From positions 1-35,592 of IMG/VR virus record IMGVR_UViG_3300017818_001536: DNA of 35,592 nt; one strand, written 5' to 3'. Source of the stretch: a virus. How positions within the stretch are numbered: the first letter of the stretch is position 1; each line of letters opens with the position of its first letter. Position numbers and translations under genes: made by a program. Positions 1 to 8,470 of the stretch are shown in pieces. The notes under the pieces are model-generated. The model saw only the letters and a program-made list of their open reading frames with translations, was not told the DNA's origin and did no database searches.

Positions 1-123
1 ATTCGTTGTGCTACAGATTTAGATGACTTTAAAAGAATGAGTAATTTAGATCTTATGTGGGCAGGCGAAATGGAACTACCTAAGTACAAACGATTTATGT
101 TGATCGGCAGGAAACATGTTTAA
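1..123 (+). CDS. C-terminal end of an unidentified protein (partial)
   Basis: An open frame enters from the left edge and runs 40 codons to a TAA at 121-123. The tail ends with residues FMLIGRKHV. It overlaps the start of the next radical SAM gene by 8 bases, the same coupling used throughout this operon, so it is probably the preceding gene of the same plus-strand unit. The fragment is too short to assign a family. An AdoMet methyltransferase or glycosyltransferase tail is possible, but no diagnostic motif is visible. Confidence 0.6.
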   Translation: MRCATDLDDFKRMSNLDLMWAGEMELPKYKRFMLIGRKHV

Positions 124-1183
124 GTTTAGTGATTTAAAAAATATACACTTCGAAATTACTAATCGTTGTCAGGCAAGTTGTCCTATGTGTAGTAGAAATT
201 ATCACGGAGGATTAGAAAATCCTTTGATAAAATCTCAAGATTGGACACTACAAGATTTTAAAACAATAATAACAGATACAGTACTAACACAACTTGAAGG
301 ATTTTATTTTTGTGGAAACTTTGGCGACCCTATTATTAATAATGATTTAATTGATATGTGCCAATATAGTTCAAGTGTAAATCCTAATTTATATATTAGA
401 ATACACACCAACGGCGGCGCAAGAAATAAAGATTGGTGGAAAAAATTAGCAAAAGCATTACCCTCTGCTCACAATGTAATTTTTGCTATTGATGGATTAA
501 AAGACACTCATTCGTTATATCGAATAGGTACAGATTTTAATAAAGTTTTAGATAATGCTAAAGCGTTTATACAAGCAGGCGGCACAGCTGAATGGGCATT
601 TATTAAATTTAAGCACAACGAACATCAATTGCAAGCGGCAGAAGCACTTGCTAAAGATTATGGATTTGCACGTTTTACATATAAAGATAGTGCAAGATTT
701 GTTGCTACTAAAAACTTTGAAGTTCTTAACAACAACGGAGAAGTTATATACAATTTACAGCCGCCTACTGGTAGTAAAATTAATTTAATTACACAAGATA
801 CTATAGACAATTATAAAGATATTGTAAACGCAAGTGAAATTGATTGTTATGTAAAACAAACCAAAGAAATCTATATAGATGCATACAAGAATGTTATGCC
901 GTGTTGTTTTTTAGCAAGTATACCTTATAATTATAGTACAACTAATGACATAGCAATAAAAATAAAAACTGAAATTGAAAATCAATATAAAGATCTTGTT
1001 AATGATTTAGGTAATACAAATGCATTAGAAAAATCTATTCAAGATATAATTGACTCAACATCTTGGCAAACTGTATGGAACAAGTATTGGAATGAAAAAA
1101 AGTTAATTACTTGTGCAAGGACTTGCGGAGTTAATAAACTTAGTAAACCTAAAGATCAGTTTATTGAAAAAGTAGAACTATGA
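116..1183 (+). CDS. Radical SAM protein with SPASM-like C-terminus
   Basis: This 355-residue protein has the radical SAM CX3CX2C motif at C18, C22 and C25, which binds the [4Fe-4S] cluster that cleaves AdoMet. The core follows with a GNFGDP segment near 68-72. The C-terminal part carries C244, a CC pair at 263-264 and C333/C337, a SPASM/twitch-like arrangement expected to hold an auxiliary Fe-S cluster. SPASM enzymes commonly modify peptides, proteins or sugars. It overlaps the upstream partial gene by 8 bases and the downstream PP-loop gene by ATGA, so it is translationally coupled in a radical SAM operon. The family is secure; the substrate is not known. Confidence 0.9.
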   Translation: MFKFSDLKNIHFEITNRCQASCPMCSRNYHGGLENPLIKSQDWTLQDFKTIITDTVLTQLEGFYFCGNFGDPIINNDLIDMCQYSSSVNPNLYIRIHTNGGARNKDWWKKLAKALPSAHNVIFAIDGLKDTHSLYRIGTDFNKVLDNAKAFIQAGGTAEWAFIKFKHNEHQLQAAEALAKDYGFARFTYKDSARFVATKNFEVLNNNGEVIYNLQPPTGSKINLITQDTIDNYKDIVNASEIDCYVKQTKEIYIDAYKNVMPCCFLASIPYNYSTTNDIAIKIKTEIENQYKDLVNDLGNTNALEKSIQDIIDSTSWQTVWNKYWNEKKLITCARTCGVNKLSKPKDQFIEKVEL

Positions 1184-1881
1184 TATATTTTAACTCAAAT
1201 TGGAAAAACATAGGTATTAGTTTAAGTGGCGGAGCAGATAGTGCTTTGTTAGCGTATCTTGTTTGCTCACAAGTTAAAGATACACGAGTACACATTTTAA
1301 GTCATGTTCGTATGTGGAAAACAAGACCTTGGCAACGTTACGATAGTATTAATGTTTTTAACTGGTTACAAAAACGTTTTCCTAATATTGAGTTTATTCG
1401 TCACGAAAACTTTATTCCACCTGATTTAGAATATGGTGATAAAGGTGCGTATATTGAAGATGAATATGGACAAGTTCGTAGCGGTGATCAAATTATAGTA
1501 AGATCTCATGCAGAATGGGTTGCTGTGACTGAAAAGTTAGATGCCTGGTATGCAGGTAAAACTAAAAATCCAAGTGATCCTAAAATTACAAAAGGTATGC
1601 CTGATAGAGATATTACTAAAGAAGATCCAAATGAACTTGTTAAAGAGTTTATGGGTGTTACAGTTTGTCATCCGTTCTTGTATACAGAAAAAGATTGGAT
1701 TATTGCTCAGTATGTTGAACATGATATTTTAGACTTATTAAATATCACACGTAGTTGCGAAGGCGACTTTGAAGATTTAGATTATACAAATTATATACCT
1801 GGACAAGAAGTACCAGAATGTGGAGAATGTTTTTGGTGCCAAGAGCGTAACTGGGCAATGGATAAAAATAATGTCAAATAA
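1180..1881 (+). CDS. QueC-like PP-loop ATP pyrophosphatase
   Basis: This 233-residue protein shows the PP-loop SGGADS at residues 16-21, which binds ATP and adenylates a carboxylate or similar group. The C-terminal CGEC..C..R segment (C214, C217, C220) plus upstream C193 forms a four-cysteine zinc site. QueC (7-cyano-7-deazaguanine synthase) ends in a similar motif, but there the first cysteine is much closer; here 20 residues separate C193 and C214. No QueD, QueE, FolE or DpdA homologue was recognised in the window. It may instead activate an acid or amidate a product for the surrounding radical SAM enzymes. The start overlaps the previous stop as ATGA. Superfamily is confident; preQ0 synthesis is doubtful. 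Confidence 0.8.
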   Translation: MIYFNSNWKNIGISLSGGADSALLAYLVCSQVKDTRVHILSHVRMWKTRPWQRYDSINVFNWLQKRFPNIEFIRHENFIPPDLEYGDKGAYIEDEYGQVRSGDQIIVRSHAEWVAVTEKLDAWYAGKTKNPSDPKITKGMPDRDITKEDPNELVKEFMGVTVCHPFLYTEKDWIIAQYVEHDILDLLNITRSCEGDFEDLDYTNYIPGQEVPECGECFWCQERNWAMDKNNVK

Positions 1882-3256
1882 GATTAAAGAATATCAAGAC
1901 ACAATACATAAAGTTAGCGGTACTCCTACTTTCTGTGTACTACCTTGGATACACTTTGCTACAAGACCCAATGGCGATATGCGACTATGCTGTAGTGCAA
2001 ACGCAAGCGGTGCTGGCGAAGATCACGAAGTAGGTCTTGTTAAAATGGAAAACGGTCGCCCGGCAAACTTTGGTCGTGAAACACCTATGGAAGCATGGAA
2101 CAACGACTATATGAAAAGTGTACGTACAACTATGCTTAAAGGAGAAATACCTGCAAGTTGTACAAAATGTTTTCAAGAAGAATCAAAAGGTATTGTAAGT
2201 AAGCGTATTTGGGAAACAGGAACATGGCATGAAGATGGCGTTGACATTCCGGAACTCATCCGTCAAACTAAAGAAGATGGCACAGTACCGGAAGAGTTAG
2301 TATATTTAGATTTACGTTTAGGACATACTTGTAATATTAAGTGTGTTATGTGTAGTCCTCATGATAGTTCAAAATGGGTTTCTGATCACAAGAAACTTAT
2401 TCCTGTATTACAAGATCCTGAAGTTAAAAGACAAATGCAATGGGATCGCAAAGAGTTTAATAACAAGTGGCACGAAAAAGATACGTTTTGGGAAGAAATG
2501 TATGCACAGATTCCTAATTTAAAACAAGTATACTTTGCTGGCGGCGAGCCTTTGATGATTAAAGAACACAAGCAATTTATTGAAGAAATTATTCGTCAAG
2601 GATATCAAGATAAAATTTTACTTCGTTATAACTCAAACGGGTTGTTAGTAGATGAAGATTTAATTGAACTTTGGAGTAAGTTTAAAAAAGTTAAATTTGC
2701 AGTAAGTATGGATGCATGTTATGAACGTGATGAATATATTCGCTATCCAACTGACTTTAAAACTGTAGAACGTACTTTACATTTACTTGATAATACTCCA
2801 GATAATATACAAACAAGTTTAGCAACAGCAATACAAATATTCAACGTAAAACATTTGCCAGACTTTATGAAGTGGAAAGTTGAAAGCGGATTTAAAAAGT
2901 TAAATTCGGGTAACGTTCCAGGCGGTGTGCAGATGGGCGGAGGTTTAGTTAATATGCACTTATTGTACATTCCTACGTTTTTAAGCATACAAATTCTACC
3001 TAAAGAAGATAAGCAAGAAGTTGAAGAACGCTTTATGGACTTTAAAGACTGGCTGTGGAAAAACTATAGACAGGACGATGACTATTGGAAAATTAATCCG
3101 TATGGTTGGAAACGTTGGGAAGCAGTATTAAAGCATATGAACGCAGAAGATAATAGTTATCTGCTACCTGGATTTAAAGAGTATACAAATAAACTTGATG
3201 CTATTAGAGGATTGCAAGCGGCTAAGGTATTTCCTGAGTTAGCACATTTATTGTAA
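1871..3256 (+). CDS. Radical SAM protein with N-terminal twitch domain
   Basis: The ATG at 1871 gives 461 residues and overlaps the PP-loop gene by 11 bases. A further upstream ATG at 1820 would lie deep inside that gene and add only non-conserved residues. An N-terminal twitch/SPASM-like half carries C22, CC at 40-41 and C97/C100. The radical SAM motif follows at C154, C158 and C161. This order, auxiliary-cluster domain before the core, matches the 'twitch domain-containing radical SAM' group as I know it. GGEP, typical of radical SAM cores, is visible further on. The closest relative in the window is the minus-strand gene ending at 7163. The substrate is unknown. Confidence 0.88.
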   Translation: MSNKIKEYQDTIHKVSGTPTFCVLPWIHFATRPNGDMRLCCSANASGAGEDHEVGLVKMENGRPANFGRETPMEAWNNDYMKSVRTTMLKGEIPASCTKCFQEESKGIVSKRIWETGTWHEDGVDIPELIRQTKEDGTVPEELVYLDLRLGHTCNIKCVMCSPHDSSKWVSDHKKLIPVLQDPEVKRQMQWDRKEFNNKWHEKDTFWEEMYAQIPNLKQVYFAGGEPLMIKEHKQFIEEIIRQGYQDKILLRYNSNGLLVDEDLIELWSKFKKVKFAVSMDACYERDEYIRYPTDFKTVERTLHLLDNTPDNIQTSLATAIQIFNVKHLPDFMKWKVESGFKKLNSGNVPGGVQMGGGLVNMHLLYIPTFLSIQILPKEDKQEVEERFMDFKDWLWKNYRQDDDYWKINPYGWKRWEAVLKHMNAEDNSYLLPGFKEYTNKLDAIRGLQAAKVFPELAHLL

Positions 3257-4320
3257 TGACAGATTTTACTACTCTCGAGCCAGTAAGGGATAAATTTTTT
3301 CATGTAGAATGGGAAACAACTCTTAAATGCAACCTTGACTGTAGCTATTGTGGTGACGGCCACGACAATAAATTACCACATCCTTCATTAACAGAAAGTT
3401 TAGATACTGTTGATTTTATTTTTGAGTATGTAAATTATTATATGGAGCGAAAGCCTCAAGAACATAGGCATGTTAATATAAATGTATTTGGAGGCGAAAG
3501 TTTATTCCATCCTAAAATTATAGAAATTTTAAAATATTTACGAAATAAAAGACAGGAATATGATTTTAGTTGTAATGTAAGTACAATTACAAATGCTATT
3601 GTTGGACCAAAACTATGGTCAAATCTTGCACAATATTTAGATTATTATACAATTAGTTATCATGCTGAAAGTACTACAAAACAGCAACAAATGTTAAAAA
3701 ATAATGTATTATATTTAAAATCAAAAAATAAAAATTTTCAAGTAAACATTATGATGCACAATAAACATTGGGATAATTGTATTGCAATGGAAAATTGGTG
3801 TAAAGAAAATGACATTAAATATCATTTAAGACAAATTGATCATGATTGGTTTGATAGAAGATTTAACTATACAGCAGATCAAAGTGAATATTTAACAGGA
3901 GAAAAACCAGCCGGATTAGGATTAATTGCTATTGCGGCACTTACTGGACAAATTGATTTATCTAATCATGGCAGAGCTTGTTGCGGCGGCCAACCTATGT
4001 GCTGTGGCTCTAATGAAGTTGATTATGTAAAAGGTAATAACTTTAAAAATTGGTCGTGTTCTGTAAATGAATTCTTTTTGTATATAAAACAAAATACTGG
4101 CGAAGTATACACAAATAAAGATTGCAAAATGAATTTTAAAAACAAGGTAGGACCAATAGGACATTTAAAAGATACTAAATCTATTCTCGATAGTATTAAG
4201 AAAAATCCTGTTATTACTTGTAAAAAGAAAAGTTGTTGGTGCGGATTATGTGCGCCAAAAGCCAAATATAAAGAAGACTACGAACGTATAATGGTTAAGT
4301 ATAGAAATGAAGTTAACTAA
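3256..4320 (+). CDS. Radical SAM protein, CCGG type with C-terminal Cys cluster
   Basis: This 354-residue protein has the radical SAM motif at C25, C29 and C32 (CNLDCSYC) and a FGGES segment. A CCGG motif with further cysteines lies near 240-250. The C-terminus has CX4CXCX2C at C322, C327, C329 and C332. These extra cysteines suggest one or two auxiliary Fe-S clusters (SPASM-like). The start overlaps the previous stop by one base (TAATG), with no Shine-Dalgarno sequence, so it relies on coupled translation. The best relative in the window is the minus-strand gene 5259-6278, which shares CCGG and the identical C-terminal spacing. The substrate is unknown. Confidence 0.88.
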   Translation: MTDFTTLEPVRDKFFHVEWETTLKCNLDCSYCGDGHDNKLPHPSLTESLDTVDFIFEYVNYYMERKPQEHRHVNINVFGGESLFHPKIIEILKYLRNKRQEYDFSCNVSTITNAIVGPKLWSNLAQYLDYYTISYHAESTTKQQQMLKNNVLYLKSKNKNFQVNIMMHNKHWDNCIAMENWCKENDIKYHLRQIDHDWFDRRFNYTADQSEYLTGEKPAGLGLIAIAALTGQIDLSNHGRACCGGQPMCCGSNEVDYVKGNNFKNWSCSVNEFFLYIKQNTGEVYTNKDCKMNFKNKVGPIGHLKDTKSILDSIKKNPVITCKKKSCWCGLCAPKAKYKEDYERIMVKYRNEVN

Positions 4321-5287
4321 AATACAAAATAATTTAAAACCTAATCAATTGCGTATTGAATATATGTTGGGCAATTTATGCAATCATAAATGCTCGTATT
4401 GTTTTCCTGGAAGCAATGAAGGATCGCACCCTTGGCCTGATATTAATCAAGTTAAAACTAATCTTTCTCATTTATTAAACTACTATGAAAAGAGAGGTAA
4501 AGATTATTTTCAATTATATCTAATAGGAGGCGAACCAACATTATGGAAAGAACTTCCTGAGTTTTGTCGATATTTTAAAGAACATTATAACTGTCAAATT
4601 AATATTTCTACAAATGGATCAAGATCAATAAGTTGGTGGGAGAAAAATGCAGACTGCTTTGATGTGATAGAAATTAGTGTACATCACGAGTTTGCAAAAG
4701 TAGAGCATCTTAAGAAGGTTGCAGACCTAATATATAAAAAAAATATATATGTAAACTGTAACGTATTAATGGATTATGGACATTTTGAAAAATGTAAAGG
4801 AATTGTAAATCAATTAAAAACAAGTAAAAAGCGTTGGCCAATAATTGCTAAAACAGTAAACATAAATGGCGCAACTTTTTATAATAATGAAGAAACAAAA
4901 TATCTTGAAAACAGTTTAAAGCGTATGCCTAATTTGTTTTGGTATTGGCGTGTTAGTGTAGATACTGAGATGAAATTAAAACTAACATTTAGTAACGGTA
5001 GTACTAAAAAAATTGTTGGAGATAATTATATCTCACTTCATAATCTTAATAAATTTGAAGGTTGGACGTGTGACTTGGGATTAGATGTTATTAAGATATT
5101 TCAAGAAGGAACAATACGATCAAACTGTCAACAAAAATTATATAGATTAAATTATGATTATAATTTATATGATAAAGATTTTGTTAAAAAATTTAATCCA
5201 AGATTATGCAATGTAATATGTCAGCAAAAAGTTTGCGGCTGTAGTGGAGAAATTAGTATTAATAAGATAAGTCCTGAATATCAATAG
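4307..5287 (+). CDS. Radical SAM protein, short C-terminal Cys type
   Basis: This 326-residue protein carries the radical SAM motif CNHKCSYC at C25, C29 and C32 and GGEP further on. Its C-terminal cysteines are C301, C305, C310 and C312; the last two with C305 form CX4CXC, as in the minus-strand gene 6271-7170. It overlaps the upstream radical SAM gene by 14 bases and is the last gene of its operon. Its 3' end overlaps the convergent minus-strand gene by 29 bases, with no terminator between them. It is likely an Fe-S tailoring enzyme acting with its neighbours; the reaction is not known. Confidence 0.87.
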   Translation: MKLTKIQNNLKPNQLRIEYMLGNLCNHKCSYCFPGSNEGSHPWPDINQVKTNLSHLLNYYEKRGKDYFQLYLIGGEPTLWKELPEFCRYFKEHYNCQINISTNGSRSISWWEKNADCFDVIEISVHHEFAKVEHLKKVADLIYKKNIYVNCNVLMDYGHFEKCKGIVNQLKTSKKRWPIIAKTVNINGATFYNNEETKYLENSLKRMPNLFWYWRVSVDTEMKLKLTFSNGSTKKIVGDNYISLHNLNKFEGWTCDLGLDVIKIFQEGTIRSNCQQKLYRLNYDYNLYDKDFVKKFNPRLCNVICQQKVCGCSGEISINKISPEYQ

Positions 5288-6278
5288 CCTTTGGAACACA
5301 CATTCCGCAACCACATCTATTATTTGGACATACTATTGTTTTATTAAAATTGCTTTTAGCGTACTCTAAAATTTTATCAATGTTATTTAAATTGCCTATA
5401 GGGCCTCTTAGACCGTCGTGTAGTGCTTGACAAGTCTGATGATGATATACGTTGCCCGTATGTTGATCAATGTGTAAAAAGTACTTGTTTACAGTACAAT
5501 ACCAGCCTTTAAAGTTAGTATCAATAAAGTTTACATCTTGCCATTCACCGTTTACTTTACCTTGCATACAACGTCCGCCACAGCAGTTGCGACCCTCTTT
5601 AGGTTCTGTAACTCCTAAATAATTAAAATACCATTGTTTTTGCTCGTCTGAATAATCATGTGATGTTCTGCGATTACTGCCATCAGAATCAATAAACCAT
5701 CCCTTGCGTTCTACAATGCCATCGCCTATTGGTCTTGGGTTATGGTTAATACCTAATTCTTTTAATTCGTTACATAGGTTAACACATTCATCAAAGTAAT
5801 CAACATGCATCATTACATTTACTTGAAACCATAAATCAGTTTTACCAAGTAATTTTATATTTTCAATTACTTGTTTTTTCAATACAGGATCTGCCTCTGC
5901 ATGGTAACTAACGGTTATACCGTCAAATAGTTCTGATATACGTTTTGTATTTTTAGGATGCCAGGCTCCGTTTGTTGTAAGACTTAATCTAAAACGTGTT
6001 TCGTTATTATTAATATATTCTGCAAGTTTCCAAAATGCAGGATTTACTGTAGGTTCGCCACCTGTAAAATTTATATTTACAAGGTCGCTATAGATTTCTG
6101 TATACTCTCTTACAAACTTAAAAGTTTCTAATAGTTCTTCGTAAGTGTGTAATGGACTTTTTAAATCATGTCGACTTGCTTCACAATAAGTGCAGTCGTA
6201 GTTACAGCGTCTACCAATGTCCCATGTAACCATTAGTCTTTCAAAGCCAGCTAATTTTACAGCAGTTGTTTTAATCAT
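5259..6278 (-). CDS. Radical SAM protein, CCGG type with C-terminal Cys cluster
   Basis: The ATG at 6278 gives 339 residues and overlaps the upstream gene by 8 bases. A longer frame reaching 6359 would run deep inside that gene and is rejected. The radical SAM motif is at C25, C29 and C32 (CNYDCTYC), with a TGGEP segment in the core. A CCGG motif and a C-terminal CX4CXCX2C (C317, C322, C324, C327) match the plus-strand gene 3256-4320 in order and spacing. It is the last gene of the minus-strand trio, and its 3' end overlaps the facing plus-strand gene. An auxiliary Fe-S cluster is likely; the substrate is unknown. Confidence 0.88.
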   Translation of the reverse strand: MIKTTAVKLAGFERLMVTWDIGRRCNYDCTYCEASRHDLKSPLHTYEELLETFKFVREYTEIYSDLVNINFTGGEPTVNPAFWKLAEYINNNETRFRLSLTTNGAWHPKNTKRISELFDGITVSYHAEADPVLKKQVIENIKLLGKTDLWFQVNVMMHVDYFDECVNLCNELKELGINHNPRPIGDGIVERKGWFIDSDGSNRRTSHDYSDEQKQWYFNYLGVTEPKEGRNCCGGRCMQGKVNGEWQDVNFIDTNFKGWYCTVNKYFLHIDQHTGNVYHHQTCQALHDGLRGPIGNLNNIDKILEYAKSNFNKTIVCPNNRCGCGMCVPKAIDIQDLSY

Positions 6279-7170
6279 CTTTAACCTTTGAAAGAGGAAT
6301 ATCTGCGGCACAAGTACACCATTCTCTTGTACATATAATAGGTTGTTCTGGAATTTCAAAGTCGCCGTCGTATATATTACCTAAACTGCCACCTACACGA
6401 CAAGTGGCACGATGCACATCACCGTCCCAGTTAATCATTAAACTTTCAATTCCGGCATTACATTTCCATCCTTTAAATTGATTTTTATGTTCTTTGATAA
6501 CGTCATTAGCATGAATTTGTATACCGTCGTCAACAACACAGTTGGGTAATGCTGTAGCAGTATTATCAATTATCCATTGTAAGTCTTTTTCTTTATAACG
6601 CATGTCGTCAAACCAGTCGTGTTTTTCAGTCCAACGAATCCTACGAATAGCATATGGAATATTGTGTCCGTGTAGTCTTGCAACAGCCTGTTTTACATTT
6701 ATCATATGTTCGTGGTGCGCCATTACATTTACATGAAAAGGAGTGCATTCATTTGTTTCATTTAGTTGAGCATAAAATGTAATATTATCTAAAGCTCTTT
6801 CCCAATGCTCGTTATCAAAATGTAAACTAAACACATAATGACTTACTGGTTGTCTCTCATACCATTCTGGAGAGCGTAGTCCGTTTGTAGTTACATTAAC
6901 CCAATCTAATCTTTGGTGTGCATGTTCGATTAATTCTTCTATGTCAGGATGTACACACGGTTCACCACCTGTAAAACTAACACGAATAGGCTTACCTATT
7001 TCTGCAAGTGCATCAACAGCATCGAGTAATACTTTTATATTAGTGTGAGGACTAAAGTTGTCATGTATTTCTGCAGGACAATACGCACAGTCTAAGTTAC
7101 AACGCTTACCTAAATTCCATTCAACTTTGATACTATCTTGATGAGGCCATTTAGATGTAATGCTATACAT
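6271..7170 (-). CDS. Radical SAM protein, short C-terminal Cys type
   Basis: This 299-residue protein has the radical SAM motif CNLDCAYC at C24, C28 and C31, then TGGEP, and a C-terminal CX4CXC at C280, C285 and C287. The C-terminal pattern is like that of plus-strand gene 4307-5287. It overlaps both neighbours by 8 bases, so the three minus-strand radical SAM genes 5259-8431 form one translationally coupled operon. It is shorter than the CCGG-type paralogs because it lacks the CCGG insert and the final cysteine. Function in detail is unknown. Confidence 0.87.
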   Translation of the reverse strand: MYSITSKWPHQDSIKVEWNLGKRCNLDCAYCPAEIHDNFSPHTNIKVLLDAVDALAEIGKPIRVSFTGGEPCVHPDIEELIEHAHQRLDWVNVTTNGLRSPEWYERQPVSHYVFSLHFDNEHWERALDNITFYAQLNETNECTPFHVNVMAHHEHMINVKQAVARLHGHNIPYAIRRIRWTEKHDWFDDMRYKEKDLQWIIDNTATALPNCVVDDGIQIHANDVIKEHKNQFKGWKCNAGIESLMINWDGDVHRATCRVGGSLGNIYDGDFEIPEQPIICTREWCTCAADIPLSKVKDD

Positions 7171-8431
7171 AATTTTTAAACTCCGGATTTACACTAAGGA
7201 AATCTTGCCCGCGAGTTTTGTCTAATGCACGATTAAAGTTTACACAATCTTGCCAATGTGTATCATACATACATTTCGCCTGTAAAAAGTTAATATTATC
7301 GTCAATTTGTTGGAGAGTTACTTTTTTAAGTAATTCGTTTTCTTGTATTATTTTATAATCTAAAACTTTGTTTTTCATTTCATGCAACTGAAAAACTACT
7401 TTATCCTTTAGATCAGGCGGCAATGTTTGCGCTGAAAGTGCCATAGGATAGTTTACACGATGCGAGTAAAAAACAATGCCCATTTCATTTAAAAAGTAAT
7501 CTATCACTTTATCAATTTGCATAATATTATTTGCTTGTACAGTAAATGCGCCTACTACTCTGCTTACGTTAGGAAACGATTTAAATACTTTTACATTTTC
7601 TTCTATTTCACTAAATTTGCCGTTGCCTCTAATGTACTCATAGACATCGTGTATACCGTCTATACTTACGTTTACAGCAATTGATTTAAACTTAGGCCAA
7701 TAGTCGTGTATGGTACGTCCGCCTTTTATACCTAACGTAGTGCCGTTTGTAGCATACTTTAGTTCTATATTGTCGCCATACTCTGCAAGTTTGTCAAGTA
7801 TCTTATAATGATAAGGATCCATTAATGGTTCTCCGCCAGCAAACTCTACCCTACGGAAGTGCGGCAATAGTTTTTCAAAACTTGTCCACCAATTGTCTGA
7901 ATTGTCAAACGGACCAATATACTGCCCAGGTTTGTCTACAAGTTTTTCAACTGTAGGAATAAGATAATTGTTTTCTTTTTTATAAAATTCTGTAACTTGA
8001 TCCCAATCTTTCCAACTTGTGCTATCCAAAGGATTACACATACGACATTTTAAGTTACACAGGTTATTAAGTTTAATTTCCATAGTAGGAAATTCAAACG
8101 GCATTGTGTAATCTTCTTCTAATGCGTCTAATGCATCAGGGTATAAGTTTATACGTGCCTCAGGTATTACCCCTGCTATATGACGCTGTCGTAAGCTCTG
8201 TACACCCTGATCTTCGAGGTCAAAGCACGGTTTGCATACATCAGGACGCTCGTTATTCAGTACTTGACGGCGTACTTCACGCATAGCATCACCATTCCAA
8301 ACTTCTTCAAGACTTTCGTTTTGAATCCATCCAACAGGTTGACTACGACAACATACCTTAATAGCACCATCTTCGCGTGTAGCAAGCCCTGTAAAAGGGT
8401 GCATACAAAATGTGCATGAGTTACTGTTCAT
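7163..8431 (-). CDS. Radical SAM protein with N-terminal twitch domain
   Basis: This 422-residue protein begins with a cysteine-rich twitch-like half (C6, C9, CC at 27-28, C66/C69), then the radical SAM motif CNLKCRMC at C125, C129 and C132 and a GGEP segment. The domain order and the WN-D...C-x2-CF stretch match plus-strand gene 1871-3256. It is the first gene of the minus-strand trio. No Shine-Dalgarno sequence precedes its ATG. Instead the late-like octamer GATAAGTA ends 5 bases before the ATG, so the mRNA may begin at the start codon. The substrate is unknown. Confidence 0.88.
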   Translation of the reverse strand: MNSNSCTFCMHPFTGLATREDGAIKVCCRSQPVGWIQNESLEEVWNGDAMREVRRQVLNNERPDVCKPCFDLEDQGVQSLRQRHIAGVIPEARINLYPDALDALEEDYTMPFEFPTMEIKLNNLCNLKCRMCNPLDSTSWKDWDQVTEFYKKENNYLIPTVEKLVDKPGQYIGPFDNSDNWWTSFEKLLPHFRRVEFAGGEPLMDPYHYKILDKLAEYGDNIELKYATNGTTLGIKGGRTIHDYWPKFKSIAVNVSIDGIHDVYEYIRGNGKFSEIEENVKVFKSFPNVSRVVGAFTVQANNIMQIDKVIDYFLNEMGIVFYSHRVNYPMALSAQTLPPDLKDKVVFQLHEMKNKVLDYKIIQENELLKKVTLQQIDDNINFLQAKCMYDTHWQDCVNFNRALDKTRGQDFLSVNPEFKNYV

Positions 8432-8436
8432 ATTGA

Positions 8437-8444
8437 TACTTATC
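8437..8444 (-). promoter_or_regulatory. Late-type promoter, leaderless
   Basis: The minus strand reads GATAAGTA, one base from the T4-like NATAAATA late consensus, followed by TCAAT and then ATG. T4 late transcripts begin 6 bases after the octamer, which here is the A of the ATG at 8431. No Shine-Dalgarno sequence is present. The same octamer and spacing recur at 20420-20427. Confidence 0.5.
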
Positions 8445-8457
8445 CATTATATGCGTA

Positions 8458-8465
8458 TATAAATA
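8458..8465 (+). promoter_or_regulatory. T4-type late promoter, leaderless
   Basis: A perfect TATAAATA is followed by TTATT and ATG at 8471. The predicted transcription start, 6 bases after the octamer, is the A of the start codon. No Shine-Dalgarno sequence is seen. With the minus-strand element at 8437-8444 it fills the 39-base divergent spacer. Confidence 0.7.
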
Positions 8466-8470
8466 TTATT

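Noticed and set aside
1820-1870. Earlier ATG for the N-twitch radical SAM gene
   Set aside because: It lies within the PP-loop gene's C-terminal zinc motif and adds residues unlike the family; the ATG at 1871 overlaps only 11 bases.
1180-1881. 7-deazaguanine DNA modification pathway
   Set aside because: Only a QueC-like ATPase is present; no QueD, QueE, FolE or transglycosylase was recognised, and late expression is a poor fit for DNA-precursor synthesis.
6279-6359. Upstream extension of the minus-strand CCGG radical SAM gene
   Set aside because: It runs inside the upstream gene's conserved cysteine end; the ATG at 6278 matches the paralog length.
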